From: Castellaniella sp049651205
Lineage (GTDB): Bacteria; Pseudomonadota; Gammaproteobacteria; Burkholderiales; Burkholderiaceae_B
Length of the DNA stretch: 64,000 nt
Direction: 5' to 3'
Assembly (NCBI RefSeq): GCF_049651205.1
Contig: NZ_JBASBR010000014.1
Coordinates: 1 to 64,000, forward strand
The notes under the pieces are model-generated. The model was given only the letters and a program-made list of their open reading frames with translations, was not told the DNA's origin and did not search any database. Below are positions 8,185 through 17,161 of the stretch, piece after piece. Each line of letters opens with the position of its first letter. Positions within the stretch are counted from its first letter, which is position 1. A program made the position numbers and the translations under genes.

Positions 8185-8859
8185 ATGCAAGCCTCGAGCG
8201 ATTTGTCGCTGCTCTCCCTGATTGGCAATGCCAGCATCCCCGTACAGATCGTCATGCTGATTCTGCTGGGCGCATCCGTGCTGTCCTGGACATACATTTT
8301 CAGCAAACGCGCCGCCCTGAAGCGCACAGACGAGCAAACCCGCCGTTTCGAAGACGATTTTTGGGCGGGCGGCGATCTGACCGTGCTGCAGCAGGCAGTG
8401 GCCAGCCGTCGCAACGAGCACGGTGCCCTGGCCCGCATCTTTGATGCCGGCATGACCGAATTCATCAAGGCACGACGCTCGTCCACGCGCGGCGATACCA
8501 TGCTGGACGCCCCTCGGCGCGCCATGAAGGCGGCTTTTCAGCGCGAGATGGACAGCCTGGAATCCCACCTCAACTTCCTCGCCTCCACTGGCTCTGTCAG
8601 CCCCTATATTGGTCTCCTGGGTACCGTCTGGGGCATCATGCACGCATTCATGGGGCTATCCACCATGCAGCAGGCCACGCTGGCGGCAGTGGCCCCCGGT
8701 ATTGCCGAGGCGCTGATCGCCACGGCCATCGGCCTGTTTGCGGCGATCCCGGCGGTGCTGGCGTACAACCGCTACACCAACGAAATCGATCGTCTGTCGA
8801 TTCGTTTCGAAAGCTTTATCGACGAATTCCTCAATATTCTCCAACGTCAGGTGCACTGA
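8185..8859 (+). CDS. tolQ: Tol-Pal system proton channel protein TolQ
   Basis: TolQ forms the proton channel of the inner-membrane TolQRA motor that energises outer-membrane constriction during division. The 224-residue protein has a first membrane segment at about 18-40 and two more around 135-155 and 170-190, with the MotA/ExbB signature GLLGTVWGIMHAF. The ATG at 8185 follows ybgC by 2 bp; the longer open frame upstream overlaps ybgC and is not used. Confidence 0.97.
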   Translation: MQASSDLSLLSLIGNASIPVQIVMLILLGASVLSWTYIFSKRAALKRTDEQTRRFEDDFWAGGDLTVLQQAVASRRNEHGALARIFDAGMTEFIKARRSSTRGDTMLDAPRRAMKAAFQREMDSLESHLNFLASTGSVSPYIGLLGTVWGIMHAFMGLSTMQQATLAAVAPGIAEALIATAIGLFAAIPAVLAYNRYTNEIDRLSIRFESFIDEFLNILQRQVH

Positions 8860-8860
8860 G

Positions 8861-9295
8861 ATGACCTCACTTGGCAACCGCCGCACCCGCCGGATGAAAA
8901 ACGACATCAACGTCGTCCCCTACATCGACGTGATGCTGGTACTGCTGGTGATCTTCATGGTGACGGCGCCCATGATTACCCCAGGCCAGATCGAGCTGCC
9001 TTCTGTTGGCACGGCCTCCGAGGTTCCGCTGCAACCCATCGAAGTACAGATCGACGAAAAAGGCGAACTCTCCATGCGACTGCGCGAGGGTGGCGCGTCT
9101 TTTCGGCCTGTCGACAAGGCCAATCTGCTGGCCGAGGTAAGCGCCGCCGCCACACCGGATACCCCGGTGGTGATCTCGGCCGATGGCAAGGTGCCCTACG
9201 AAACCGTCATGCAGGTCATGGACCAGCTACGCAGCGGCGGTGTCTCCAAGCTGGGGCTGATCGTCAACCAGAATGCTGCCGGCAGCCATCAGTGA
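8861..9295 (+). CDS. tolR: Tol-Pal system protein TolR
   Basis: TolR is the ExbD-like partner of TolQ. The 144-residue protein has one N-terminal membrane helix at about residues 20-42 containing the proton-carrying aspartate in PYIDVMLVLLV, then a periplasmic ExbD/TolR domain ending with the typical V-I-S-A-D-G...Y..V..VMD pattern. The ATG is 1 bp after the tolQ stop, suggesting coupled translation. Confidence 0.96.
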   Translation: MTSLGNRRTRRMKNDINVVPYIDVMLVLLVIFMVTAPMITPGQIELPSVGTASEVPLQPIEVQIDEKGELSMRLREGGASFRPVDKANLLAEVSAAATPDTPVVISADGKVPYETVMQVMDQLRSGGVSKLGLIVNQNAAGSHQ

Positions 9296-9323
9296 CCGTT
9301 CACGCAAGCAAGGTTAAGGTTTC

Positions 9324-10544
9324 ATGACTTGGCTGGATCGACTCCTTCACACTGATACGTCCTCTGACAAACGCGACGACCGTATTGGCCTGGCCGCATC
9401 ACTGGCTGCGCACGGGCTGCTCGTATTGCTGATGGTGGTGGGTTTCTCCTCTGCCCCGGATAACGCCGGCCCTGTGCAGGTAGAGCTCTGGTCGCAAGGC
9501 ACGGTGGCCGAGGCCGCTCCGCCGGAACCCACTGAAGAGGCCGCTCCGCCCCCTGAGAAGCCTGACGTCCCGCCCACCCCCGAACCCAAACCAGAACCTC
9601 CCAAACCAGACGACAGCGTCCAGAAAGCCGCTGAAGCCGAGGCGGCGGCACAGGCCAAGGCAGCTGCCGAAGCACAAGCTGCCCGTGAAGCCGAAGCGGC
9701 GCAACAAGCGGAAGCCCAGGCCCGCGCGGCCGCGGCTGCCAAGGCCCAGGCTGAAGCCGAGATTGCTTTGGAAAAAGAACGTCAGGCGCAAGAAGAAGCC
9801 AAGCGACTGGCAGAAGAACAAGCCAAAAAAGAAGCCGACGCAAAGGCTGCAGCTGAGAAACTAGCCCAGGAAAAAGCGGCTGCAGAAAAAGCGGCAGCGC
9901 AGAAGGCTGCTGCCGATAAGGCTGCCAAGGAAAAGGCTGCCAAGGAAGCCGCCGAGAAAGCTGCTGCTGATAAGGCTGCTGCCGATAAGGCCGCCGCCGA
10001 GAAAGCAGCTGCCGATAAGGCCACTGCAGAAAAAGCGGCTGCCGAGAAAATAGCCAAAGAGAAAGCTGCTGCTGATAAGGCTGCCAAGGACAAAGCTGCC
10101 AAAGAGGCCGCCGACAAGGCGGCTGCTGAAAAAGCCGCTAAAGAAAAGGCTGCCAAAGAAGCCGCTGCCAAGCGCGACGCCCTGAAGGCGGCATTGCGAG
10201 GCGCGGCCATGGAGGCAGCCGGTATCCCCAGTGGCAACGCCGACCGTAATCAGCGGGGCGGTGGTGGTAACGATGGCTATGCCGCCAAGGTGCGCGCCTG
10301 CGTTCAGCCGGGCGTGATCTATAACGTGCCGCCACAAAGCGGCTCACGCAACCCAACTGCCAGCTTCCGTACCCGGTTGGCCTCTTCGGGCCGGGTAGAA
10401 AGTGTTGACCTCACCCATTCCTCTGGAGACACACGTTTTGATGATGCCGTACGCAAAGGTATCCTGGCGTGCTCTCCCTTCCCCAAACCGCCTAGCGGGC
10501 GGTATCCATCGTATATTGATGTGGATTACCGCATGTACGACTAA
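9324..10544 (+). CDS. tolA: Cell envelope integrity protein TolA
   Basis: TolA spans the periplasm and links the TolQR motor to TolB and Pal. The 406-residue protein has an N-terminal membrane helix (about 22-42) and a Pro-rich stretch at 65-95. A very long Ala/Lys/Glu helix covers about 100-295, and a C-terminal TonB-like domain follows from about 310 (YAAKVRACVQPGVIYNV...FDDAVRKGI). The helical part is built from near-repeats of AAADKAA and AAKEKAA, so the DNA between about 9640 and 10190 is low-complexity and prone to length change. Confidence 0.95.
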   Translation: MTWLDRLLHTDTSSDKRDDRIGLAASLAAHGLLVLLMVVGFSSAPDNAGPVQVELWSQGTVAEAAPPEPTEEAAPPPEKPDVPPTPEPKPEPPKPDDSVQKAAEAEAAAQAKAAAEAQAAREAEAAQQAEAQARAAAAAKAQAEAEIALEKERQAQEEAKRLAEEQAKKEADAKAAAEKLAQEKAAAEKAAAQKAAADKAAKEKAAKEAAEKAAADKAAADKAAAEKAAADKATAEKAAAEKIAKEKAAADKAAKDKAAKEAADKAAAEKAAKEKAAKEAAAKRDALKAALRGAAMEAAGIPSGNADRNQRGGGGNDGYAAKVRACVQPGVIYNVPPQSGSRNPTASFRTRLASSGRVESVDLTHSSGDTRFDDAVRKGILACSPFPKPPSGRYPSYIDVDYRMYD

Positions 10545-10557
10545 GGAGATCGTAACC

Positions 10558-11868
10558 ATGACCGTATTTACAGCTACCGGCTTTATCGGGCGCCTGTGGC
10601 GGCGCACGGCGGCCGCTGGCGTGGGCCTGGCACTGGCTGCCCTGGCCACTGGCCCTGCCCATGCCCAACTGCGTGTGGATATCTCAGGGGTGGGCGCCAC
10701 CCAGTATCCCATCGCCATTGCCGATTTCTCTGGTGCCAGCAGCGGCACCACCTCCACCCCGGAAGTCATCCGGGCCGACCTCACCCGCTCGGGTCAATTT
10801 CGACTGATCAGTGCCGGCGGTGCCAGTCTGCCGCTTAAAAGCACGGTGGATTACGGTACCTGGCAAGCCCGCGGTGCTGATTACCTGGCGCTGGGCAGCG
10901 TCGAGCAAAACGGTGGCCAATACACCGTCAGCTACCGCTTGGTCGACAACGTCCGCAAGAGCGAACTCGACTCCGCTGTGTTCACCGGAAACGAATCCGA
11001 AATGCGTCGGATCGCGCACCGGATTGCCGATCGAATCTACGAAAAGATCACTGGCGTACGCGGCGTCTTCTCGACTCGAATCGCTTATGTGTTGCAAACA
11101 AGCAACGGATATGAGTTACAAATTGCTGACGCGGACGGCCAAAATCCACAGGTAATGTTGCGTTCAAAGCAGTCGATTATTTCACCCACGTGGTCTCCCG
11201 ACGGCAGCAAGCTGGCATACGTCAGTTTCGAGTCAGGAAAGTCGGTGATTTACGTCCAGACCTTGGCCACTGCACAGCGCCAGCCGGTGTCCAATTACAA
11301 GGGTAATAACAGCGCACCGTCGTGGTCTCCGGATGGCTCGCACATGGCGATCGTGCTGTCTATGGACGGCATCTCGCAGATATACACCATCAATGCGGAT
11401 GGATCCAATTTGCGACGCGTCATGCGCTCTCCGCTGATCGACACCGAACCCGACTACACCCCCGATGGCCAATCCCTGATTTTCACCAGTGATCGGGGAG
11501 GAAGCCCTCAAATTTACAAGGTGCCCGTGGCGGGTGGTGACGCCCAACGAGTCACCTTCTCCGGCAGTTACAATATCTCACCTAGGGTATCGCCGGATGG
11601 ACAGCAACTGGTGTACGTTACACGTAGAAACGGTGCTTTCAGGATAGCTAGCCAAGCCTTGAATTCGGGTTCTGAGCAGCTTCTGACAGACGGTCCGGAC
11701 GATCAATCGCCCAGCTACGCGCCCAATGGCATGCAAGTGCTTTACAGTTCCATCCAAAATGGGCGCAGCGTACTGGCAGTAACTTCGATCGACGGGCGTG
11801 TCCGCCAGACGTTGTCGGTACTCAATGGCAAGGTTCGCGAACCAGCCTGGGGCCCTTTCACGAATTGA
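10558..11868 (+). CDS. tolB: Tol-Pal system beta-propeller protein TolB
   Basis: Periplasmic TolB binds Pal, Lpp and TolA. The 436-residue protein starts with a signal peptide of about 36 residues (cleavage after PAHA), followed by the N-terminal alpha/beta domain. A six-bladed beta-propeller at about 200-430 shows repeated SPTWSPDGSKLAY-type blades. The ATG at 10558 has a strong AAGGAGA ribosome site; the frame is open upstream into tolA. Confidence 0.97.
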   Translation: MTVFTATGFIGRLWRRTAAAGVGLALAALATGPAHAQLRVDISGVGATQYPIAIADFSGASSGTTSTPEVIRADLTRSGQFRLISAGGASLPLKSTVDYGTWQARGADYLALGSVEQNGGQYTVSYRLVDNVRKSELDSAVFTGNESEMRRIAHRIADRIYEKITGVRGVFSTRIAYVLQTSNGYELQIADADGQNPQVMLRSKQSIISPTWSPDGSKLAYVSFESGKSVIYVQTLATAQRQPVSNYKGNNSAPSWSPDGSHMAIVLSMDGISQIYTINADGSNLRRVMRSPLIDTEPDYTPDGQSLIFTSDRGGSPQIYKVPVAGGDAQRVTFSGSYNISPRVSPDGQQLVYVTRRNGAFRIASQALNSGSEQLLTDGPDDQSPSYAPNGMQVLYSSIQNGRSVLAVTSIDGRVRQTLSVLNGKVREPAWGPFTN

Positions 11869-11904
11869 TTTTTTCGTGTGACTCTTTCTTCTAAAGGACA
11901 TTCA

Positions 11905-12399
11905 ATGAGCTCGCGCATCACCAGGACCCTAACCATTGCCGCGTTCGCTGCCTCTCTGGCAGCTTGCAGCTCCGTACCGCTCGACGAAAACGGTGCCGGC
12001 GGCGCCGGCTCGGATTCGGCGTCGGCCGGGCAGATCATGGATCCATTCAACCCGCAAAGCCCTCTGGCGCAACAGCGCTCGGTCTACTTCGACTTCGACA
12101 GCTACACGGTGCCTGAACAATACCGCAGCGTTGTCGAAATGCACTCCAACTATCTGACCAGCCATCAGGGCCAGAAAGTGCGCGTCGAAGGCAACACCGA
12201 CGCCCGTGGCAGCTCCGAATATAATCTGGCCTTGGGCCAGCGCCGTTCGGATGCCGTGGCACGCATGATGAAACTACTGGGTGTAAACGCCAACCAGATC
12301 GAAGCCATCAGCTACGGTAAAGAGCGTCCCAAAGCTCAAGGCAATACCGAAGCCGACTACGCCGAGAACCGTCGCGCAGACATCAATTACCAACATTGA
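11905..12399 (+). CDS. pal: Peptidoglycan-associated lipoprotein Pal
   Basis: Pal is an outer-membrane lipoprotein that anchors the membrane to peptidoglycan. The 164-residue protein has a lipoprotein signal ending in L-A-A-C with Cys21 as the lipidation site, then an OmpA-like domain from about residue 60 (VYFDFDSYTV, EGNTDARGSSEYNLALGQRRSDAV, NRRADI). The ATG at 11905 has AAAGGACA upstream; an in-frame GTG lies earlier but would not give a proper signal peptide. A terminator follows. Confidence 0.97.
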   Translation: MSSRITRTLTIAAFAASLAACSSVPLDENGAGGAGSDSASAGQIMDPFNPQSPLAQQRSVYFDFDSYTVPEQYRSVVEMHSNYLTSHQGQKVRVEGNTDARGSSEYNLALGQRRSDAVARMMKLLGVNANQIEAISYGKERPKAQGNTEADYAENRRADINYQH

Positions 12400-12420
12400 T
12401 CGTCGCCTGACGCAGGCAGC

Positions 12421-12449
12421 GCCGTAGCGGTGACGCTACGGCGTTTTTT
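12421..12449 (+). terminator. Rho-independent terminator after pal
   Basis: Perfect 9-bp stem (12421-12429 with 12434-12442), GTGA loop, followed by six Ts. It separates pal from cpoB, so cpoB may depend on read-through or on its own promoter. Confidence 0.9.
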
Positions 12450-12487
12450 ATTCTGATGCAGACCTCTCGACCCAAAGGAAACATGCC

Positions 12488-13177
12488 ATGCACGCCCTGA
12501 CCCATCGTCTAAACACGCTTTCTGTGGCCACCTTGATGGCCCTGACGCTGGCAGCAGCACCCGCACATGCTTTTACGGATGACGAAGCGCGTCGTGCGAT
12601 CCTGGATCTGCGCACGCAGCTGCAGCAAATCAAAGACCAAAATCAGCAGGCCCGCCTGCAACTCGCCGATCAGATCGACAAACTGCACCAGGAAATGGCC
12701 CTGATGCGTGGCCGTCTTGAAGAGCTCGGACAACTCAACCGGCAAGCCCAGGCGCCTGAGGGCCCGACCAATGCACCCAGTGCCGGCACACAGGCCCAGG
12801 ATGACCCCCAGCAACGGGCCGCCTACGAGGCAGCGGCAGATCAGTACCGCAATGGCCGCTACAAAGAGGCCGCCACCAGCTTTGCCACGTTTGTGCAATC
12901 GTATCCCGACAGCACCCTAAATGCCGACGCGCAGTTTTATCAAGGCAGCAGCCAATACGCAGCCAAAGATTTCAAGGGCTCGATCCAGACGATGCAAGCC
13001 CTGGTAAAAGCACACGCCGATGATGCACGCGCCCCAGAGGCCTTGCTGGTAGTGGCCACCGACCAGATCGAGTTAAACGACATGAAAGGCGCCAAGGCCA
13101 CCTTGCAACGCATCATCAAAGACTACCCCAGCAGCAACGCAGCCGAAACCGCCAAAAGCCAACTGAAACTGCTGTAA
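12488..13177 (+). CDS. cpoB: Cell division coordinator CpoB (YbgF)
   Basis: CpoB is a periplasmic TPR protein that coordinates PBP1B and Tol activity during division. The 229-residue protein has a signal peptide (about 1-28, ending AHA), an N-terminal trimeric coiled coil (about 35-80) and C-terminal TPR repeats (about 110-225; YEAAADQYRNGRYKEAATSF and following). Two ATGs 5 bp apart exist; only the one at 12488 is in this frame. The stop overlaps the next gene start by 1 bp (TAATG). Confidence 0.95.
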   Translation: MHALTHRLNTLSVATLMALTLAAAPAHAFTDDEARRAILDLRTQLQQIKDQNQQARLQLADQIDKLHQEMALMRGRLEELGQLNRQAQAPEGPTNAPSAGTQAQDDPQQRAAYEAAADQYRNGRYKEAATSFATFVQSYPDSTLNADAQFYQGSSQYAAKDFKGSIQTMQALVKAHADDARAPEALLVVATDQIELNDMKGAKATLQRIIKDYPSSNAAETAKSQLKLL

Positions 13178-13989
13178 TGCCGGCTGCCCCTGTTTTACCG
13201 CCACACACGCTGGCACTGCCCGATAGCGACGTGCTGCACTACACACGCATGGGCCGGCAGGGCAGCCCTATTTTGCTGGTCCATGGCTCTTTATGCGACT
13301 ATCGCTACTGGCGCTGGCAATTTGAAGCCCTGAGCCAATCCCACCAAGTGATTGCGCCCAGTTTGCGCGGCTGCTGGCCCGATACCCGCCCGCACCCGAT
13401 GGCGGCTTACCGCACCGATCGTCACGCAGGCGATCTTGTTCACCTGGTGCGCCAGTTGGGTTTGCAAGCCGGTGTTCATGTACTGGGGCACTCGCGTGGC
13501 GCGCAGGTGGCATTTGAATTTGCCCGCCAGGCGCCTGATTTGTGCCTGTCGCTGACCCTGGCCGACCCAGCGTTTCGGTTTGACGACGAACCCGAAACTC
13601 CTCCGTTTTATGCAGACACGGTGCAGCAGCTGCAGGCGGGCGCCATCGATACTGCCTTGCAGGCCTTTATCGATACCGTCAATGGCCTCGATACCTGGCG
13701 CCGAATGGTGGCATGGTTCAAAGAGATGGCGCGCGATAACGCGCTGACGCTGATATCCCAGATACAGGAAGCCAACCGCGCCGTGCGGGTGGCTGATGTC
13801 TCGGCATTGCACTGCCCGATATTGCTGGTGGGTGGCAGCAACAGCCCGGCCAAGTATGGCAACCGTCAGGATCGCCTGCAACAGTGGCTGCCTGCCGCCC
13901 AGCGCGTACGTATTGCCCTGGCTGCCCACGGCATGAACCTGGCCAACCCCAGGGCGTTTAACAAGGCGCTGATGGATTTTGTGACGTAA
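13177..13989 (+). CDS. Alpha/beta hydrolase
   Basis: A 270-residue cytosolic alpha/beta hydrolase fold protein. It has the oxyanion HGS motif (ILLVHGSLCDYRYW, about 30-43), the nucleophile elbow GHSRG (Ser at about 108), a D in TLADPAFRF and a C-terminal catalytic histidine (AAHGMN). The substrate cannot be read from sequence. It starts inside the cpoB stop codon (TAATG), so it is probably translated with cpoB, although a functional link to Tol-Pal is not established. Confidence 0.85.
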   Translation: MPAAPVLPPHTLALPDSDVLHYTRMGRQGSPILLVHGSLCDYRYWRWQFEALSQSHQVIAPSLRGCWPDTRPHPMAAYRTDRHAGDLVHLVRQLGLQAGVHVLGHSRGAQVAFEFARQAPDLCLSLTLADPAFRFDDEPETPPFYADTVQQLQAGAIDTALQAFIDTVNGLDTWRRMVAWFKEMARDNALTLISQIQEANRAVRVADVSALHCPILLVGGSNSPAKYGNRQDRLQQWLPAAQRVRIALAAHGMNLANPRAFNKALMDFVT

Positions 13990-14012
13990 GGCACCAGCCC
14001 CACACCAGGCGC

Positions 14013-14522
14013 TTAATGCGCCATATGCTTCATGCCGTGCTTGCCCATGCCAGGCATGGCGTTAGGCGCCTTGACTTCGCACGACACAGACACTTGCTGC
14101 TGGTTATCAAGAACAAACTCGACTTGTACGTGATCGCCCACCTTCAAGCCATCACGGGGCTGCTCGAGCATCAGGTGATAGCTGCCCGGCTTGAATGCCA
14201 GGCTGCCACCGGCAGGCACCGCCACCTGATGCACCATCGACATTTTGCTCATGCCGCTTTCCTGGGTGGTTTGATGCATCATCACCTGGCCGTAATCGGG
14301 TGAACTGGCAGACGTGAGCTGACGGGCCTGCTGGCCGGCATTATGAAACACCAAGAACCCGCCTGAAGGGGCCGGAGACGGCAACTGACGAATCCAGCAA
14401 TTGGCGGCCGTGACCTCGGCTGGGGCCGCAGAGGTAGTGGCTGCTGGCGCCGCTGCCCAGACACTGGCAACTGCGAAAAAACTTAAAGAAAACATCCCGA
14501 GAGAAGCACACACGCGTTTCAT
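14013..14522 (-). CDS. Periplasmic copper chaperone PCuAC
   Basis: PCuAC proteins bind Cu(I) in the periplasm and deliver it to the CuA or CuB site of cytochrome c oxidase. The 169-residue protein has a signal peptide (about 1-24) and the exact family motif: H83, M94 ten residues later, then H116-x-M118 after a further 21. A His/Met-rich tail (GMGKHGMKHMAH) may add copper sites. The ATG at 14522 is the only one with a signal peptide directly behind it. It is divergent from the thioesterase gene. A short GGCGC/GCGCC hairpin surrounds the stop codon. Confidence 0.93.
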   Translation of the reverse strand: MKRVCASLGMFSLSFFAVASVWAAAPAATTSAAPAEVTAANCWIRQLPSPAPSGGFLVFHNAGQQARQLTSASSPDYGQVMMHQTTQESGMSKMSMVHQVAVPAGGSLAFKPGSYHLMLEQPRDGLKVGDHVQVEFVLDNQQQVSVSCEVKAPNAMPGMGKHGMKHMAH

Positions 14523-14595
14523 GGACTGGCCTGTATCAGTGAAGGTGCAGCGGGCCACCGTGGCGTAATGCTGCACAGGTTCTTGCCAGTGTACT

Positions 14596-15075
14596 ATGGC
14601 CTTTTCCCTTGACCTTTGCGCCATGACAAGCGTTTCTTCCCTGGCGGATACCTTGCCGCCATCGTGCATCACCATCAAAGAGTTTGAAGATCTGCTGGCA
14701 CGTCTGCACCCCTTTGCGGCCGTACTGGGTATCGAGATCAAGGATATCCGCCATGGCCAGGCCACATTACGGCTGCCACCCAACCCATCCAATCAGCGTT
14801 TGGGCGGCATTGTGGCGGGCCCCATGCTGATGGGCCTGGCGGATCTGGCCCTGTATGCGGCGGTGGTCAGCGCCACTGGCGTACCAGAGGCCGTTACGGC
14901 CAGCCTCACTATCCACTTTTTGCGCGGAGCACCCGCGGGCGGCATCATCGCACAGGCCAGGATATTAAAAACCGGCCGCATGACGGCCGGTGAGGTACTG
15001 CTGCTACCCGAAAGCGGGGGCGACCCCGTGGCTCAGGTTATGAGCACGTGGTCGGTACCCCGCAAGGCAGGCTAG
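14596..15075 (+). CDS. PaaI-family hotdog thioesterase
   Basis: A 159-residue single-hotdog protein. The PaaI-type pattern is visible: NPSNQRLGGIVAGPMLMGLADLALYAAV (about 63-90), then SLTIHFLRGAPAG and G.VLLLPE. Such enzymes hydrolyse aryl- or acyl-CoA thioesters. A second start at 14623 (Met10) is equally plausible because neither has a clear ribosome site. The stop overlaps the convergent BMP-protein gene by 4 bp. Confidence 0.85.
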   Translation: MAFSLDLCAMTSVSSLADTLPPSCITIKEFEDLLARLHPFAAVLGIEIKDIRHGQATLRLPPNPSNQRLGGIVAGPMLMGLADLALYAAVVSATGVPEAVTASLTIHFLRGAPAGGIIAQARILKTGRMTAGEVLLLPESGGDPVAQVMSTWSVPRKAG

Positions 15076-16157
15076 TTTTTGCTGAGCTCGCCCACAACGC
15101 CTTCGACGTAATAATCCATGGCATTCAGCCCGGCATCATCCAGGGCACCTTCGGCCAGCACCACCTTGCCCTGATTGGTTTTGATCGGTGCGGCAAAGAC
15201 ATTGAGGCTGCCATCAGCAATGGCGTCTTCTTTGACTTTAAGCTCGGCCTTCAGGGCGTCGTCGACAGCGGGGCCAAAGCCCTCGAGATCAACCATATGC
15301 TCTTTGAAGCCACCCCAGACTTGGTCGGGTTTCCAGGTGCCATCCAGTACAGCCTTGGCCTCACGGGTAAAGTACGGGCCCCAGTGATGGGTGACGGCAG
15401 CCAGCTGGGCATGCGGGCCAAACTTAAGCATGTCGGAGTGATAGGCAATGGCAAATTTGCCGCGTTCTTCGGCCGCTTGCACAGTGGCAGTGGAGTCGGT
15501 GTGATGAGTGACAATATCAGCACCCTGATCCAGCAAGGCCAAAGCAGCATCACGCTCTTTACCCGGATCAAACCAACTGTTGACCATGATCACCCGCACT
15601 GTGGCATCGGGTTTGACGCTACGCAAGCCGCGCGTAAAGGCGTTGATACCCTGCAGAACCTCGGGGATGGGATACGCACCCACATAGCCGACGACACCGG
15701 TTTGTGTTTTATGGCCGGCCAGCACACCTGCCACATAGCGGGCCTGGTAAAAGCGGGCGTTGGTGGTGGCCACGTTGGGCGCCGTTTTGTAGCCCGTGGA
15801 GTGCACAAACTTGACGTCCGGGAACTGGCGCGCCACCTTGATGGTGGGGTTCATGAAGCCAAACGACGTGGTGAAGATGAGCTTGTTGCCTTGCTGGGCC
15901 AGATCGCGGATAACACGATCGGCATCAGCGCCCTCGGGTACGTTTTCGACAATTTGCGTCTTGATTTTGTCGCCTAGCTGTTCTTCCATGTACTTGCGGC
16001 CCAGATCCTGCTGCCACGTCCAGCCGGCTTCGCCCACTGGACTGACATAGACAAAGCCGATTTTGAGGGGCTCTTGGGCCGAGGCCGGACCTGCTGCCCA
16101 CAGGCAGGCGGCCGCGGTGGCCACCCCCAGGGTTTTAAGAATCGAAGCTGTATTCAT
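15072..16157 (-). CDS. BMP-family ABC transporter substrate-binding protein
   Basis: A 361-residue periplasmic binding protein with a signal peptide (about 1-27, ending ASA-Q). The BMP/PnrA-type domain has the family features IGFVYVSPVGEAGWTWQQD, NKLIFTTSFGFM, F.HSTGYKTA and VVGYVGAYPIPEV. Known relatives bind purine nucleosides or similar solutes. The gene is the last of a four-gene minus-strand cluster with two permeases and a double ATPase, so it is the recognition subunit of that importer. The exact ligand is not visible. Confidence 0.92.
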   Translation of the reverse strand: MNTASILKTLGVATAAACLWAAGPASAQEPLKIGFVYVSPVGEAGWTWQQDLGRKYMEEQLGDKIKTQIVENVPEGADADRVIRDLAQQGNKLIFTTSFGFMNPTIKVARQFPDVKFVHSTGYKTAPNVATTNARFYQARYVAGVLAGHKTQTGVVGYVGAYPIPEVLQGINAFTRGLRSVKPDATVRVIMVNSWFDPGKERDAALALLDQGADIVTHHTDSTATVQAAEERGKFAIAYHSDMLKFGPHAQLAAVTHHWGPYFTREAKAVLDGTWKPDQVWGGFKEHMVDLEGFGPAVDDALKAELKVKEDAIADGSLNVFAAPIKTNQGKVVLAEGALDDAGLNAMDYYVEGVVGELSKN

Positions 16158-16241
16158 GGCGGAAATCTCCGTGGTTCGAGTCGGTGAATGAAATCTTACC
16201 GGTTAAGCAGGAGCTGGCGCCGCAGCGCAACAGCCTTGGGG

Positions 16242-17159
16242 TTAATGGTTGGGGTTAAAGGCCCGCCCCAGCGAAGCTGGCATATTGATGCGTATCCAGT
16301 TGACGTTGCGGGAAATCAGCACTAGCACCAGGATGGTGGCCAGGTATGGCAGCATGGACAGCAACTGCGAGGCAATAGGCACGCCCAACGCCTGCATGTG
16401 GAACGTAAGGATGGTGATGCCACCAAACAGATAAGCCCCTATCAGCACCCGCAAAGGCCGCCAGGTGGCAAAGGGGGTAAGCGCCAGAGCGATCCAGCCG
16501 CGCCCGGCCACCATGTTCTCGACCCACATCGGGGTATACACCAAAGACATGAACGCCCCAGCCAGGCCACAGCACGCCCCGCCAAACAGCAGGGCCGCCA
16601 GGCGGATGCGGCGCACCGAGTACCCCAGTGAGTGGGCGGATTCGGGGGATTCACCGACAGCCCGCAACACCAGGCCGGCACGGGTGCGATACAAGAACCA
16701 CGACAACAACACGGCCATGGCCAGGGCGCCATATACCATGGGATGATGCTGAAACAGCGCCGGACCCACAAAGGGAATATCACCCAGCAGCGGAACCGAC
16801 CAGGTAGAGATCTGGATGGTGGCGCCCACATACGGCAAGCCGATGGACGCCGACACCCCTACCCCGAAAAGCGACAGAGCCAGACCGCAGGCCACCTGAT
16901 TGGCCCCCAGCCACACCACCAGCCAGGCAAAAAGCCCGGCCATCAGGGCACCAACCAGTGCACCCCCGATAAAACCCACGGCTGGGCTACCGGTTTGTAC
17001 GGCCAGCGCAAACCCCAGGGCGGCAGCCACCAGCATCATGCCTTCGGAGCCCAGATTGATGACACCGGATTTTTCGTTGATCAATAAGCCCAGCGCCGCG
17101 AGCATCAGGGGCGTGCCCGCGTTCATGGCGGCGGCGATCAGTGGGGCCAAGGCATCCAT
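16242..17159 (-). CDS. ABC transporter permease (BMP/nucleoside type), subunit 2
   Basis: A 305-residue polytopic permease of the branched-chain amino acid/sugar permease superfamily, with 8-9 membrane segments and the NEKSGVINLGSEGMML segment typical of YufQ/NupQ-like proteins. It starts 2 bp after the other permease and forms a heterodimeric channel with it (inference from family and operon). Confidence 0.9.
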   Translation of the reverse strand: MDALAPLIAAAMNAGTPLMLAALGLLINEKSGVINLGSEGMMLVAAALGFALAVQTGSPAVGFIGGALVGALMAGLFAWLVVWLGANQVACGLALSLFGVGVSASIGLPYVGATIQISTWSVPLLGDIPFVGPALFQHHPMVYGALAMAVLLSWFLYRTRAGLVLRAVGESPESAHSLGYSVRRIRLAALLFGGACCGLAGAFMSLVYTPMWVENMVAGRGWIALALTPFATWRPLRVLIGAYLFGGITILTFHMQALGVPIASQLLSMLPYLATILVLVLISRNVNWIRINMPASLGRAFNPNH

Positions 17160-17161
17160 GA

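Noticed and set aside
9640..10190. Repetitive DNA resembling a tandem repeat or CRISPR array
   Set aside because: The repeats encode the Ala/Lys/Glu helix of TolA, stay in frame and have no spacers.
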